From positions 2,356,001-2,420,000 of the forward strand of contig NZ_CP040936.1 in NCBI RefSeq assembly GCF_006352025.1: a stretch of 64,000 bases of DNA, in the 5' to 3' direction. The notes under the pieces were generated by a model. That model saw only the letters and a program-made list of their open reading frames with translations, did no database searches and was not told where the DNA came from. The translations under genes were made by a program, and so were the position numbers. This stretch comes from Hymenobacter sp. DG01. Its GTDB lineage: Bacteria; Bacteroidota; Bacteroidia; Cytophagales; Hymenobacteraceae. Shown one piece after another: positions 1 through 8,468 of this stretch (positions are counted from its first letter, which is position 1; every line of letters starts with the position of its first letter).

Positions 1-1586
1 ACCGCTCCTACTACGAAACCCTTGATGGGCAGCCGGTACTCGTAGGCTCGGCCGATCAGCGCAACTACCAAACCGGCTCCGACCACTTTCTGATCTGGCG
101 GCTGGGGGCCGATGTGAGCCTGGCGAAGAATACCACCCTGGGCGGGGTAGTAACCAGCTTTGCCGTGCCCAGCCCGCGCCCAAATGGCATTGGCACCAAC
201 ACTAGCACATTTTACGATGCCAACGGGCAGGTGCGCGACTTTTACACGGCCCGCAGCACCAGCCAGGGCTACAACCCCAACCTCACGGCCAACCTCAACT
301 TCCGGCACACTTTCGGGGAAGCTGCGGCCACCAAGCGCGAGCTGACGGCCGACCTGGACTACGCCCGCTACTACCAGCACCGCCTCCAAAGCCAGACCAC
401 GTTCTTTGAGCTGTCGGGGCGGCCGCAGACCCTGCTGACCGGCGACCAGACCGGCGAGCTGCTTATTCAGGCCGCCAAGGCCGACTACACCCAGGCCCTG
501 AGCGCCACGGCCAACCTGGAGGCCGGCGCCAAGGTGAGCCGGGTGTTTTCTGATAATGATGTGCTGTTTGAAAACACGGCGGAGGGCGTAACCACCGTGG
601 ACCGGGGCCGCACCAACCGCTTCCGCTACAACGAGGTTATTTCGGCGGCCTACCTGAACCTGAGCCGCAGCTTCGGGAAGCTGAACGCACAGGCCGGCTT
701 GCGCGGCGAGCAAACTCACGCCACCGGCCAGCAGATGGTAGCCGCCGACAACTTCCGGCGCGACTACTACCAGCTCTTCCCGAGCGCGGCGCTGAAATAC
801 GTTGCCAACGACCGGCACGAGTGGGCGGCTTCGCTGAGCCGGCGCATCAACCGCCCCTCCTACCGCCAGCTTAACCCCTTCCGCTTCGTCATCGACCCGA
901 CCACTTCCGGCAAGGGCAACCCCGAGCTGCGCCCCGAAACCAGCTACAACCTGGAGTTAACCCACACGTTCCGGCAGAAATTCACTACCGGACTCAGCTA
1001 CAGCCTCACCCGCGCCCCCATTACGGATGTGGCCCAGCCCGAGTCCGACACGTCCACCGTTTCGATGTACGTGAACCTGGACCGCCAGCACTACACGGCC
1101 CTCACGTTTACGGCTCCGCTCACGCCCGCCAAATGGTGGCAGGTGTACAACAATGCCGTGTTATATTACATCCACTACCAGGGCACGTTGGCCGGCACGG
1201 CTCTTAACCGCGGCCAGGGTGCCTTCACGCTCAGCAGCAACAGCACCTTCACGCTGGGCAAGGGCTGGGGCGCCGAGCTAAACGGCAATTACTACTCGCG
1301 GCAGCGCGTTGGTTTCTTTGTTTTCGAAGATTTCGGCCAGGTAGGGCTGGCCGTGCAAAAGGCTTTCTGGGAAAAGCAGGCCACCCTGAAGCTGGCTGCC
1401 ACCGATATTCTTTACACCTCGCCCCTGCGCGCTACCTCCCGCTACACCAACTATCAGGAAAATCTGTTTCTGCGCCGCGACTCCCGCGTGGTAACCCTTT
1501 CTCTGGGCTGGAAGCTCGGCAACGACAAGCTAACTGCCACCAACCGCCGCAGCGGCGCCGAGGAAGAAAAGCGCCGGGCCCAGTAA
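1..1586 (+). CDS. Outer-membrane beta-barrel protein, TonB-dependent receptor type (5' truncated)
   Basis: This is the C-terminal part of an outer-membrane beta-barrel. The reading frame is open from base 3, so the gene begins before the window; about 527 codons are visible. It is rich in alternating aromatic/polar strands with Tyr, Asn and Arg. It contains the block 'RRINRPSYRQLNPF' followed by 'GNPELRPETSYNLEL', which is typical of the Bacteroidota OMP_b-brl_3 receptors (CarboxypepD_reg plus plug plus barrel). The plug and any signal peptide would lie upstream. The tail after the last strand is charged (RRSGAEEEKRR) rather than ending on the usual terminal Phe or Trp. The ligand cannot be told from the barrel alone. 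The family call is firm; transport versus another barrel function is inferred. Confidence 0.85.
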   Translation, partial: RSYYETLDGQPVLVGSADQRNYQTGSDHFLIWRLGADVSLAKNTTLGGVVTSFAVPSPRPNGIGTNTSTFYDANGQVRDFYTARSTSQGYNPNLTANLNFRHTFGEAAATKRELTADLDYARYYQHRLQSQTTFFELSGRPQTLLTGDQTGELLIQAAKADYTQALSATANLEAGAKVSRVFSDNDVLFENTAEGVTTVDRGRTNRFRYNEVISAAYLNLSRSFGKLNAQAGLRGEQTHATGQQMVAADNFRRDYYQLFPSAALKYVANDRHEWAASLSRRINRPSYRQLNPFRFVIDPTTSGKGNPELRPETSYNLELTHTFRQKFTTGLSYSLTRAPITDVAQPESDTSTVSMYVNLDRQHYTALTFTAPLTPAKWWQVYNNAVLYYIHYQGTLAGTALNRGQGAFTLSSNSTFTLGKGWGAELNGNYYSRQRVGFFVFEDFGQVGLAVQKAFWEKQATLKLAATDILYTSPLRATSRYTNYQENLFLRRDSRVVTLSLGWKLGNDKLTATNRRSGAEEEKRRAQ

Positions 1587-1782
1587 GCAGCAGGTAAAAC
1601 AGAGGCTGGAAGCACTGACGTTGAGGTAGCGCGGCATGCCCCAGACTGGGAAAGTCTTACTTTGTTGGGACGAGCTTGCCCCGGGTGTGTAATATTCGGA
1701 GCTTATAGCACATTGCCTGAAAACAGGCCACAAAATTGCAAGGAGGAGCAGCTGCCTCCCTTTTTCTGCCCGTGCTATTGCT

Positions 1783-2592
1783 ATGGATATTCTTCGCCGT
1801 CATCATGTTTCTTCCTATGGTACCGGGAGCCAACCCCTGGTTTTCTCTCACGGATTCGGTACCGACCAGCAGGCCTGGCAATACGTGGCTCCGGCCTTCG
1901 CCGCCCGGCATCGAGTAGTGCTTTTTGATTTGGTGGGGGCCGGCTCCTCCGACAAATCTGCCTACGATTTCGCGCGTTACGGCACGCTGGCGGGCTACGC
2001 CGATGATCTGGTAAACCTGCTGCGTAGCCTACAGCTGCCCAAAGTGGTGTACGTGGGCCACTCCGTGAGCGGCATGATTGGGGTACTGGCCGCTATTGAG
2101 GCGCCGGAGCTGTTTGAGCGGCTGGTGCTGCTGGCGGCCTCCCCCTGCTACCTCAACGACGGCGAGTACCCGGGGGGCTTTGAGGCCGCTGACCTGGAAG
2201 AGCTGCTCGACTTTCTGAACCGCGACTACCGGGCCTGGTCCGACACTATGGTTCCCAATTTGGTAGGCGGCGACATGCGTCCCGAGCTGGTGGACGAGGT
2301 GCTGGCCAGCTTTTCGCGCGTTGAGCCCGCCATTGCCCGGCAGTTTAGCCGCGCGGCCTTCCTCTCCGACTACCGCGCCCAGCTCACCCAGCTTCGGGTG
2401 CCGTCCCTGATTATTCAGTGCGCCGAAGATTCCATTGCCCCTGCCGCGGTGGGCCGCTACCTGCACGAGAGACTGGCCGGCAGCACCCTGGAAATCCTGA
2501 ACACCACCGGCCACTACCCTCACCTCAACGCCCCGGTGGCTACCATTTCCTGCCTGGAACGCTACCTGGGTACTCCCCTGGCCAGTGCTTAA
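1783..2592 (+). CDS. RsbQ-like alpha/beta hydrolase
   Basis: A 269-residue alpha/beta hydrolase of the RsbQ/KAI2/D14 group. The nucleophile Ser94 sits in 'VGHSVSGMIG', the acid is Asp216 in 'QCAEDSIAP', and His244 in 'TTGHYPH' completes the triad. 'PCYLNDGEYPGGFE' and 'EPAIARQFSRAAFLSD' are hallmarks of RsbQ as I remember the Bacillus protein, in which RsbQ binds a small hydrophobic ligand needed by the phosphatase RsbP in the energy-stress SigB pathway. No RsbP-like PAS/PP2C gene is adjacent, so a signalling role is unproven and a plain hydrolase is possible. The ATG at 1783 gives the family's normal N-terminus. The gene stands alone and is followed by a long hairpin. Confidence 0.85.
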   Translation: MDILRRHHVSSYGTGSQPLVFSHGFGTDQQAWQYVAPAFAARHRVVLFDLVGAGSSDKSAYDFARYGTLAGYADDLVNLLRSLQLPKVVYVGHSVSGMIGVLAAIEAPELFERLVLLAASPCYLNDGEYPGGFEAADLEELLDFLNRDYRAWSDTMVPNLVGGDMRPELVDEVLASFSRVEPAIARQFSRAAFLSDYRAQLTQLRVPSLIIQCAEDSIAPAAVGRYLHERLAGSTLEILNTTGHYPHLNAPVATISCLERYLGTPLASA

Positions 2593-2638
2593 GCCCTGAA
2601 ACGCTGCCCGGCGGCTTGAATCCAGGCCGGATGGCTTC

Positions 2639-2691
2639 CATTCAACAGCTCAGGCCCGGTGTGTAGCACGCCGGGCCTGAGCTGTTGAATG
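2639..2691. terminator. 21-bp perfect inverted repeat between convergent genes
   Basis: The left arm is 2639-2659 and the right arm 2671-2691, matching perfectly around an 11-base loop. It lies just after the RsbQ-like gene and before the end of the convergent small gene, where a two-way terminator would be expected. There is no T-tract on either side, so intrinsic termination is not certain. Confidence 0.5.
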
Positions 2692-2706
2692 GGGGCGACA
2701 GGGGCG

Positions 2707-2988
2707 CTACAAGGGCTCGTCGTTGCTGGTGTTGCTGGCACCGGGGTCAGCCCCCGCACCCCCGTCTGGGCCGGTAGTGGAGGCGGTGGCATCGGCGGGC
2801 ATCTCATGGTCAGGTTCCGTCGGGGCCGCCGATGCTTTTTCTTCGGTATCGGGCGCTGCCGGGGTGCTTTCGGGGCGCGGCAGGTTGGTGCCTTTGTCGG
2901 CATCGGAGCTCTGTGTATCGGGGGTGCCTTTGGCGGGCAGAGTAGGTTCGGCTGGGTTGGGTGGGGCAGGGTTGGTTCGGGGGTCCAT
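2707..2988 (-). CDS. Small acidic Pro/Ala/Thr-rich hypothetical protein
   Basis: A 93-codon open frame starting at ATG (2986-2988), preceded on its own strand by the 'ACTACCCCC' context seen before many starts in this window. The product is low-complexity and probably disordered: rich in Pro, Ala, Thr, Asp and Glu, with no Cys, no Trp and almost no hydrophobic residues, no signal peptide and no membrane segment. No family is recognised. It stands alone, convergent with the RsbQ-like gene and divergent from the next small gene. Low-complexity open frames can arise by chance in GC-rich DNA, so existence as a gene is only moderately likely. Confidence 0.45.
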   Translation of the reverse strand: MDPRTNPAPPNPAEPTLPAKGTPDTQSSDADKGTNLPRPESTPAAPDTEEKASAAPTEPDHEMPADATASTTGPDGGAGADPGASNTSNDEPL

Positions 2989-3141
2989 GGGGGGTAGTGT
3001 CTGGTAGTAACTGGGGTTACGAAGAGCTGCTCATGCGGCGGCGGCCCAACCCTGTGTACGCTGAAGCTGAACCGTTGGATATCACCAACCCTAGCAACCG
3101 CCTCTGCGTTATAGTAGCATTCACCATTTCCTTTGTCCATC

Positions 3142-3375
3142 ATGAGCATCTTTGGTTCCAATAGTCCAAGCGGCACACTAGGAGGCCTGATTTCGGGCCT
3201 GTTCGGCGGCAGAAACGCCGTAAACTCTTCCACCGGCGCCTACAACACGCCGGCCCGCTCCGGCGGCAACCGCAAGCTGCTGGGCGGCGCCCTGCTGGCA
3301 GCCGGCGCGGCCTACCTCTACAACCGTAACCGCAACAAGAACGCTCAAGCCACCTCCTTTAACCCGAACCTGTAG
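3142..3375 (+). CDS. Small Gly-rich single-pass membrane protein, unknown
   Basis: A 77-residue protein. ATG at 3142 is preferred over an in-frame TTG three codons earlier because it gives the compact start 'MSIFGSNSPSGTLGGL'. A Gly/Ala/Leu-rich hydrophobic stretch (about residues 45-60, 'LLGGALLAAGAAYLY') is followed by a basic, Asn-rich tail 'NRNRNKN', suggesting one membrane span or an amphipathic glycine-zipper helix. A strong terminator follows directly, which supports this being a real monocistronic gene. Function is unknown. Confidence 0.6.
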   Translation: MSIFGSNSPSGTLGGLISGLFGGRNAVNSSTGAYNTPARSGGNRKLLGGALLAAGAAYLYNRNRNKNAQATSFNPNL

Positions 3376-3395
3376 GTTGCTGGCCTGAATAGTTG

Positions 3396-3440
3396 AAAGC
3401 CCCACCAATGACCAGTTTCGGTTAGTGGTGGGGCTTTTGT
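3396..3440 (+). terminator. Intrinsic terminator
   Basis: A 12-bp GC-rich stem (arms 3396-3407 and 3426-3437) is followed by a T-run. It lies 20 bases after the stop of the small Gly-rich gene. Confidence 0.8.
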
Positions 3441-3548
3441 TTGCGTGGGGTCCGTGGTAGCTTATCTCTCAAAGGCACCTACAGCTACTTCTCTCTTCCG
3501 GGAGGTGCAGAAAGCCGTAGGAGCAGCTGCCAGGCCGCTCAATGTGCT

Positions 3549-3953
3549 TTATCCATCGAGCCTCTTCAGCGCTTCGGGCGCAACCGGCGTAAAGAAGTTT
3601 ACCAGGTTACCGTCCGGGTCGCGGAACAGCAACGAGCGGTTGCCCCAGGGCATCGTGGTAGGCTCCTGCACTACGGCGCCGCGGAGCACCTCGGCCAGCC
3701 GCTGATAATCCGCATCCACGTCTGCTACGCGGAACTCCAGAATGACCGAGCGATTCTGCGCGGCGGCAGCAATTTCAGCGCCCCCAAACAGCTGCAAGGT
3801 GTGTGTACTGCCAATGGCCAAGGTAGCCGTAGGGGTCTGCAGCTCGGCAAAGTTTTCGGTGTAGTACGTCAGCGGCATACCGGTAATCTGCTCGTAAAAG
3901 TGCACCAGGCGCTTGATGTCGGCGGTGATAATTCGGACGGAGGCAAACTTCAT
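3549..3953 (-). CDS. VOC-superfamily (glyoxalase/bleomycin-resistance fold) protein
   Basis: A 134-residue protein made of two beta-alpha-beta-beta-beta modules typical of the vicinal oxygen chelate fold. The first is 'FASVRIITADIKRLVHFYEQ'; the second contains 'EFRVADVDADYQRLAEV' and ends with 'FRDPDGNLVNFFTPV', the classic VOC C-terminal signature. The ATG at 3951-3953 is chosen because the fold begins immediately after it; the frame extends further upstream only as unlikely sequence. It lies 88 bp downstream of the WYL regulator on the same strand, so co-transcription or regulation by it is plausible. The substrate cannot be deduced: glyoxalase, dioxygenase and antibiotic-binding members share this signature. 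Confidence 0.85.
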   Translation of the reverse strand: MKFASVRIITADIKRLVHFYEQITGMPLTYYTENFAELQTPTATLAIGSTHTLQLFGGAEIAAAAQNRSVILEFRVADVDADYQRLAEVLRGAVVQEPTTMPWGNRSLLFRDPDGNLVNFFTPVAPEALKRLDG

Positions 3954-4041
3954 GGAAGTAGGTAAAAAGTGAATGATGCCCCAAAGCACTACCCTCCCAC
4001 TGACAGCCCTATGGCAGTCTGCACGGCCACCCCGAAAAAAT

Positions 4042-4737
4042 TTACACCGCGTGGGGTAGGCCCAGACCGGCAATATACTCCGTGAGCAGCAGGTGCTCGG
4101 TCTTGGTAAAAGGCCTGGTGGTAGCCGTAAGCCGTTGGATGCGCGTCACCTTAAAGTCGCGGTAGGCCTGCCGCAGCTGGCACCAGCCCACTACGTGCCA
4201 GGCAAAGTTGTAGAACGCCAACCCTGTCGGCTCGATGTGCCGCTGGCTGCTGCGGCCGCTTTTGTCGCAGTACTCCATGGCTACCACTTTGCGCTCGGCC
4301 AGCGCCGACTGCAAGGTGGCCAGGTAATCGGCCGGACCGCGGAAGTACTCCGGCACGTGCATTTTGATGCTGCTGGTAAACTGCTGAAGCTTCGCTCGTT
4401 CCCGTTCGCGCAGCACGGCCTTCACCTTGGTCAGGGCAGTAGCGCAGTGTGCCTGAATGGAGGCATCGGCCAGGGTGGCGGCCAGGGTTTCCAGCAGCAC
4501 CAGGGCATTGGCTTCCTGCGGGGTAAAGGACACTGGCGGCAGAAAGTAGCCCTGCACCAGAAAATAGCCCTTGTGCGGCTCGAAGCTCACCGGAATGCCT
4601 TGTTCGCCCAGGGCTTTGATGTCGCGGTACACCGTACGCACGCTAATGGCAAACTGCTCGGCCAGCTGCTCGGCCGTAACGTACTTTTTCGCCTGCAGCA
4701 GGGTAGTAATGCCGAAGAGGCGGTCAATGCGGTTCAT
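4042..4737 (-). CDS. YafY-type transcriptional regulator (HTH plus WYL domain)
   Basis: A 231-residue regulator. Residues 1-60 are a winged helix of the HTH_11/DeoR type ('AEQFAISVRTVYRDIKAL', then 'GIPVSFEPHKGYFL'). Residues about 130-220 form a WYL domain ('RHIEPTGLAFYNFAWHVVGW', 'YRDFKVTRIQRL'). WYL domains bind small ligands or nucleic acid and set regulator activity. ATG at 4735-4737 gives the family start 'MNRIDRLFGITTLLQ'. The VOC gene follows on the same strand and is the obvious candidate target; that link is inferred from position only. Confidence 0.88.
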   Translation of the reverse strand: MNRIDRLFGITTLLQAKKYVTAEQLAEQFAISVRTVYRDIKALGEQGIPVSFEPHKGYFLVQGYFLPPVSFTPQEANALVLLETLAATLADASIQAHCATALTKVKAVLRERERAKLQQFTSSIKMHVPEYFRGPADYLATLQSALAERKVVAMEYCDKSGRSSQRHIEPTGLAFYNFAWHVVGWCQLRQAYRDFKVTRIQRLTATTRPFTKTEHLLLTEYIAGLGLPHAV

Positions 4738-4929
4738 GGGGAGTAGTGCGGTACTGAGTAGGAAGGTGCGTGACCGGTGCGGGTTATGCCACACGAAGCT
4801 CGCCCCCACGTTACCACTTCCACAGTTTCCCGGCGTGGCTGGCTACAAGATACCGCGTCAGATTCGCGTCAGGCAAAGGGCGGGCACATATGCTGGTGCG
4901 GCTAGAGCAGGCTACCAGCGAGGCGGCAG

Positions 4930-5616
4930 TTACTGGGCTTGTTTTTCCAGTACGTACACGTGCAGGCGTTTGCGGAGCTGAAACCCCATTTTTTGGTACA
5001 AAGCATACGCCGGAACATTGTCCTCATAGACGTGTAGGAAGGGAGTGTTGCCGGCTGCTAAAATGTGGCCCAGCTGATACCGAACCAGCTGGTGGCCATA
5101 CCCGCGGCCGAGGTAGGCCGGGTGGGTACATACGGCGCTGATTTCGGTGTAGGGCGAGGGTTGTAGCCGCTGCCCGGCCATAGCCACCAACTGGCCGTCC
5201 TGGAAAATACCGTGGTAGCCGCCGAAGTCAATGGTGCGGGGTAAAAACGGCCCCGGATTCGTCAGGCTCGTCAGGGCCAGCATAGCGGGCACGTCCGGTT
5301 CCTGTAAGGCCACCACGTTACTGCTATCCACTGCGGGCACCTCCAAATGTGGATATACTAGCTGCAGCAGCTCTTTGTGCAGCAGCAGTTGCCAGCCAGG
5401 AGGTAGGGAAATAGGTTCTGGGGTGAACAGCACGGTAGGGGCACCGACAGGAGACAATTCATGCAGACAATGAAAGGCCTGCGGCGAGTAGTCAGCCAGC
5501 CCCGCAAAGGCTCCCACATCGCGCGGCAGAACCCAGGCCAGCTCATCGCCAATGGCCAAGGACTGGTTGCCGGTTCGCAGGGCGTTCCAAATGGGGTTAT
5601 CCAGGGGGTGTTCCAT
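4930..5616 (-). CDS. GNAT family N-acetyltransferase (FR47-like)
   Basis: A 228-residue acetyltransferase. The C-terminal half carries the GNAT core: 'EISAVCTHPAYLGRGYGHQL' (strand beta4 and the acetyl-CoA pyrophosphate loop R/Q-x-x-G-x-G, here GRGYG), then 'FLHVYEDNVPAYALYQKMGF' with the Asn and Tyr of the FR47-type subgroup. The N-terminal half is a degenerate GNAT-like domain. ATG at 5614-5616 ('MEHPLDNPIWNAL') matches the usual start; another in-frame ATG lies seven codons upstream. The substrate is unknown; amino-group acetylation of a small molecule or peptide is the family's general role. Confidence 0.85.
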   Translation of the reverse strand: MEHPLDNPIWNALRTGNQSLAIGDELAWVLPRDVGAFAGLADYSPQAFHCLHELSPVGAPTVLFTPEPISLPPGWQLLLHKELLQLVYPHLEVPAVDSSNVVALQEPDVPAMLALTSLTNPGPFLPRTIDFGGYHGIFQDGQLVAMAGQRLQPSPYTEISAVCTHPAYLGRGYGHQLVRYQLGHILAAGNTPFLHVYEDNVPAYALYQKMGFQLRKRLHVYVLEKQAQ

Positions 5617-6235
5617 AGCAGCAGGCAGGCAATACATGATGAATACGAACCGAATATATAAGGTGCTTCGCCGCCAGGTAACAACCCCAGCCAGCGCGAG
5701 TTTAGCGCAATCGGACTGGCGCTGGAGTATAATGTAGGTTTTCAACTCGCCTGCCAAAACGCTGACGTTCGGACGGCGCAGCACCGGCTTGCCGTTTTAG
5801 TGGCCGCGAAGACATAACCTATATCTTATAACTGAGCACCAATTATGCGGCAGTATAATGCGCAATAATTGGTGGGGTAGGCCGTAAGCAGCAGGGCGGT
5901 GAGCCTCAAAGAAACTACAATGTGCCCGTCCCTCGGGACGGGCAGCCGCACCCTGCAGCCCTACTACAACAGCAGCGGGCAGCCGGCCGCTACACGGAAC
6001 GGTGCTCGGTACTTCTGGTGTTTCCTAGTTCACCATTTTTCCCGTACCAACATTCTACGATCTTTTAGCGGATTTTAAGAACGGTTTACGTGGTAGCCCT
6101 AACGGTTAAACTAAACCTTACGTCGCGGCTGGTTTGCTATAGGTGGCTTGTCTACTTACATTTGTAGTTGGCCACGATGTCTACCTGTTCAATAGGTATA
6201 GATTTGTAGTGAGTGGTTTTTCAAAAGTAATATAT
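5617..6235. other. Intergenic region upstream of the restriction-modification cassette
   Basis: No convincing gene. It contains an AT-rich imperfect palindrome (arms 5838-5849 and 5861-5873, one base of length difference), a 10-bp GC-rich hairpin with a 2-base loop (5923-5944), and the left copy of the direct repeat bracketing the restriction-modification genes (6066-6111). Base composition shifts from GC-rich to AT-rich near 6130, which I take as the left edge of transferred DNA. Confidence 0.6.
6066..6111 (+). repeat. Left copy of an imperfect direct repeat flanking the R-M cassette
   Basis: It shares the blocks TAGCGGATT, GAACGGT, TACGT and TAGCC, in the same order and nearly the same spacing, with 8682-8726. 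The two copies lie just outside the AT-rich methyltransferase and endonuclease genes, as expected for the ends of an inserted segment or for recombination between repeats. Confidence 0.6.
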
Positions 6236-7318
6236 ATGGATAACTTGTCATCTGACCGTGCCAAAGCGCCAAAGGCGCGCGCACCTCGCAATCAAACTCT
6301 TACAGTTGAACCTGCGGAAGAATCATCATTAATGGCAAAGACGATAACTGTGGAAATGCCAACAACAGTCGAAGCATTACAAGGGAAAGTCATTCATCAA
6401 GATTTATTCAAATGCTTGCCAAATCTACCAGCAAGATTTATAGACTTATTGATTATCGACCCGCCTTATAACCTCAGCAAAAAGTTTGGAAAGAGTAAAT
6501 TCGCAAAAACATCAACCCAAAGCTATGGCGAATATGTAGAGAGCTGGCTTCTACCCCTATTGAGATGTTTAAAACCGGCAGCTTCTATTTATGTGTGTTG
6601 TGATTGGCCTTCATCATCGCCGATTCAACAGGTACTTGAAAAGCATCTTATCATTCGCAACCGAATTACTTGGGAACGTGAAAAAGGTCGTGGAGCAAAA
6701 ACAAATTGGAAAAATTGCTCAGAAGATATTTGGTTTTGCACTTTATCAGAAGATTATTATTTTAATGTTGAAGCAGTAAAGCTGAAGCGAAAAGTAATCG
6801 CCCCTTATCGAGATGCTGCAGGTGATCCCAAGGATTGGGAAGAGAATAATAGTGGCAATTATCGTCTTACTCATCCTTCCAATTTATGGACTGACATTTC
6901 GATACCATTTTGGTCTATGCCTGAAAACACTGACCACCCCACTCAAAAGCCAGAAAAATTAGTAGCTAAACTACTATTAGCAAGCTCTCGGCCAGGCGAT
7001 TTCGTATTTGACCCTTTTTTGGGCTCTGGTACAACTGCTGTAGTAGCAAAGAAACTAGGCAGAAATTTTGCTGGCGTAGAACTTGAGCCGGAATATTGCC
7101 AAATGGCTGTTAAAAGGCTCGAAGCAACTAAGTTTGAGGATTCAATCCAAGGCTATCATGATGGATATTTTTGGGAGCGCAATAGTCTAGCGGAGCAAAA
7201 AAATTCAAATAACCCTGACAAAACAATTCAATCCCCATTAGAGATAGAACCTAGGAAAAACAAACGTGGACGACCAAAGAAACAACAACTAGAGATTCAT
7301 AATCTGTTTAATGAGTAA
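6236..7318 (+). CDS. Type II DNA methyltransferase, beta-class (probably N6-adenine)
   Basis: A 360-residue amino-methyltransferase with beta-class motif order: catalytic motif IV 'IIDPPYN' at residues 73-79, a variable target-recognition middle, 'DHPTQKPEKL' at about 233-242, then the AdoMet motif I 'DPFLGSGTTAV' at 259-269. DPPY usually marks N6-adenine enzymes. The tail holds 'KRGRPKK' (343-349), an AT-hook-like basic motif. ATG at 6236 is chosen over a GTG 31 codons upstream because the intervening sequence looks untranslated. It overlaps the endonuclease gene by 8 bp, so the two are probably translationally coupled. The gene is AT-rich (about 40% GC by eye), unlike its neighbours. It would protect host DNA from the partner nuclease; the recognition site is unknown. 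Confidence 0.92.
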   Translation: MDNLSSDRAKAPKARAPRNQTLTVEPAEESSLMAKTITVEMPTTVEALQGKVIHQDLFKCLPNLPARFIDLLIIDPPYNLSKKFGKSKFAKTSTQSYGEYVESWLLPLLRCLKPAASIYVCCDWPSSSPIQQVLEKHLIIRNRITWEREKGRGAKTNWKNCSEDIWFCTLSEDYYFNVEAVKLKRKVIAPYRDAAGDPKDWEENNSGNYRLTHPSNLWTDISIPFWSMPENTDHPTQKPEKLVAKLLLASSRPGDFVFDPFLGSGTTAVVAKKLGRNFAGVELEPEYCQMAVKRLEATKFEDSIQGYHDGYFWERNSLAEQKNSNNPDKTIQSPLEIEPRKNKRGRPKKQQLEIHNLFNE

Positions 7319-8468
7319 TACCCTTCAAGATTTCATTGAGTTTGTAGAATCACAATCTGGCAAACTACGCAAGGCCCAGTTAGCAAATTTGGCTCAATCC
7401 ACTTTTGCTCTAGTAAAAGACAGATCAGTTTATTATCGAGAAGAATTTGCTGTTCGATTTAGCACAGCTAATAGCTCAAACTTCAGCAATACTGTATTAT
7501 CACTTTCAAATTTACAAAAATATGACACCCGCATCTTTCTTGTATGCCTCGTTACCCCAGATGCAAACTTTTTATTAATAGCTAATACTACATTTCTTAA
7601 GAAAATAAGTCACTCTTCACAAAAATTACGCATTGATAATATTAGGGGCAGTTTTAATGGCTCTGATATATTGCGAGAGTTTATTGGCACACCAAATATT
7701 CCTAAGCATTTCGACGAGCTGTTCTTAATACACAAAAATATAGATTTCTCAGAGAACCTGGCTCGATTAGTTGAAACAACCAACAATATAAGCCCAGTAG
7801 GCTCTAGGTTTCATGTTACTCCCAGCTCACAGTCAGTAATTTTGGAAGCTCCACAACGTGCTCATCAATTTATTAATTCTGAAGATGCCATCACGTTAAA
7901 ATCCGAGTTAGATGAACAAGTAGCTAGGTTTCAGACAGAAATCATGGTGGCCGCTCTAATTGAAAACGTAAATATTAGAGGCCGCGTTATTGAATATTTA
8001 ATTACCGGAGAAGATGAAACTTTCAAACAGGAGCTGTCTTCTTATCTAAATTCTAATAAAAACGAAACACTTAATTTCAGGACAAAGAACACTCTTGGAG
8101 ACTACACACGTGTTTTTGAACATTTTATAACACAAACAGACGTTAAAACTAAAATCATGGTTTTGAGTTCTAATCCTAAAGGCTATAATCTGGATAAGAT
8201 ATTAGAATTCTTAAGCCAAGAAAAAACCGTCTTTATGTTCTATTTCGTTGGCATAACCACAGCCAGCCATGTTGAAACAGCTTTAATTTCAATGTTTCAA
8301 CATGACTTACTAAATGCAACTATTGCATTAAAACATTGTGCCGGTAGAGCTTCGAGAGGAGTGACTCAGTTTAATGGAGAGATAATAAAAAAATTAATTA
8401 AGACTCCAAACAACTTTGTGAGTCAAGATGAGTCAATAGCGTTTCTTAATGAATTAATTGAATTGTAG
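7311..8468 (+). CDS. Putative type II restriction endonuclease of unrecognised family
   Basis: A 385-residue protein starting at ATG inside the methyltransferase's last codons (8-bp overlap). Position, AT-richness and length make it the cognate restriction enzyme. A candidate PD-(D/E)xK active site is 'TQTDVKTKIM': Asp277-Val-Lys279, with Asp264 ('GDYTRVF') or Glu229 ('RVIEYLITGED') as possible upstream acidic residues. A conserved-looking C-terminal block 'HCAGRASRGVTQFNG' (342-356) follows. I could not assign it to a named endonuclease family. Regulation would come from coupling to the upstream methyltransferase; no controller (C) protein gene is present. Confidence 0.75.
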   Translation: MSNTLQDFIEFVESQSGKLRKAQLANLAQSTFALVKDRSVYYREEFAVRFSTANSSNFSNTVLSLSNLQKYDTRIFLVCLVTPDANFLLIANTTFLKKISHSSQKLRIDNIRGSFNGSDILREFIGTPNIPKHFDELFLIHKNIDFSENLARLVETTNNISPVGSRFHVTPSSQSVILEAPQRAHQFINSEDAITLKSELDEQVARFQTEIMVAALIENVNIRGRVIEYLITGEDETFKQELSSYLNSNKNETLNFRTKNTLGDYTRVFEHFITQTDVKTKIMVLSSNPKGYNLDKILEFLSQEKTVFMFYFVGITTASHVETALISMFQHDLLNATIALKHCAGRASRGVTQFNGEIIKKLIKTPNNFVSQDESIAFLNELIEL

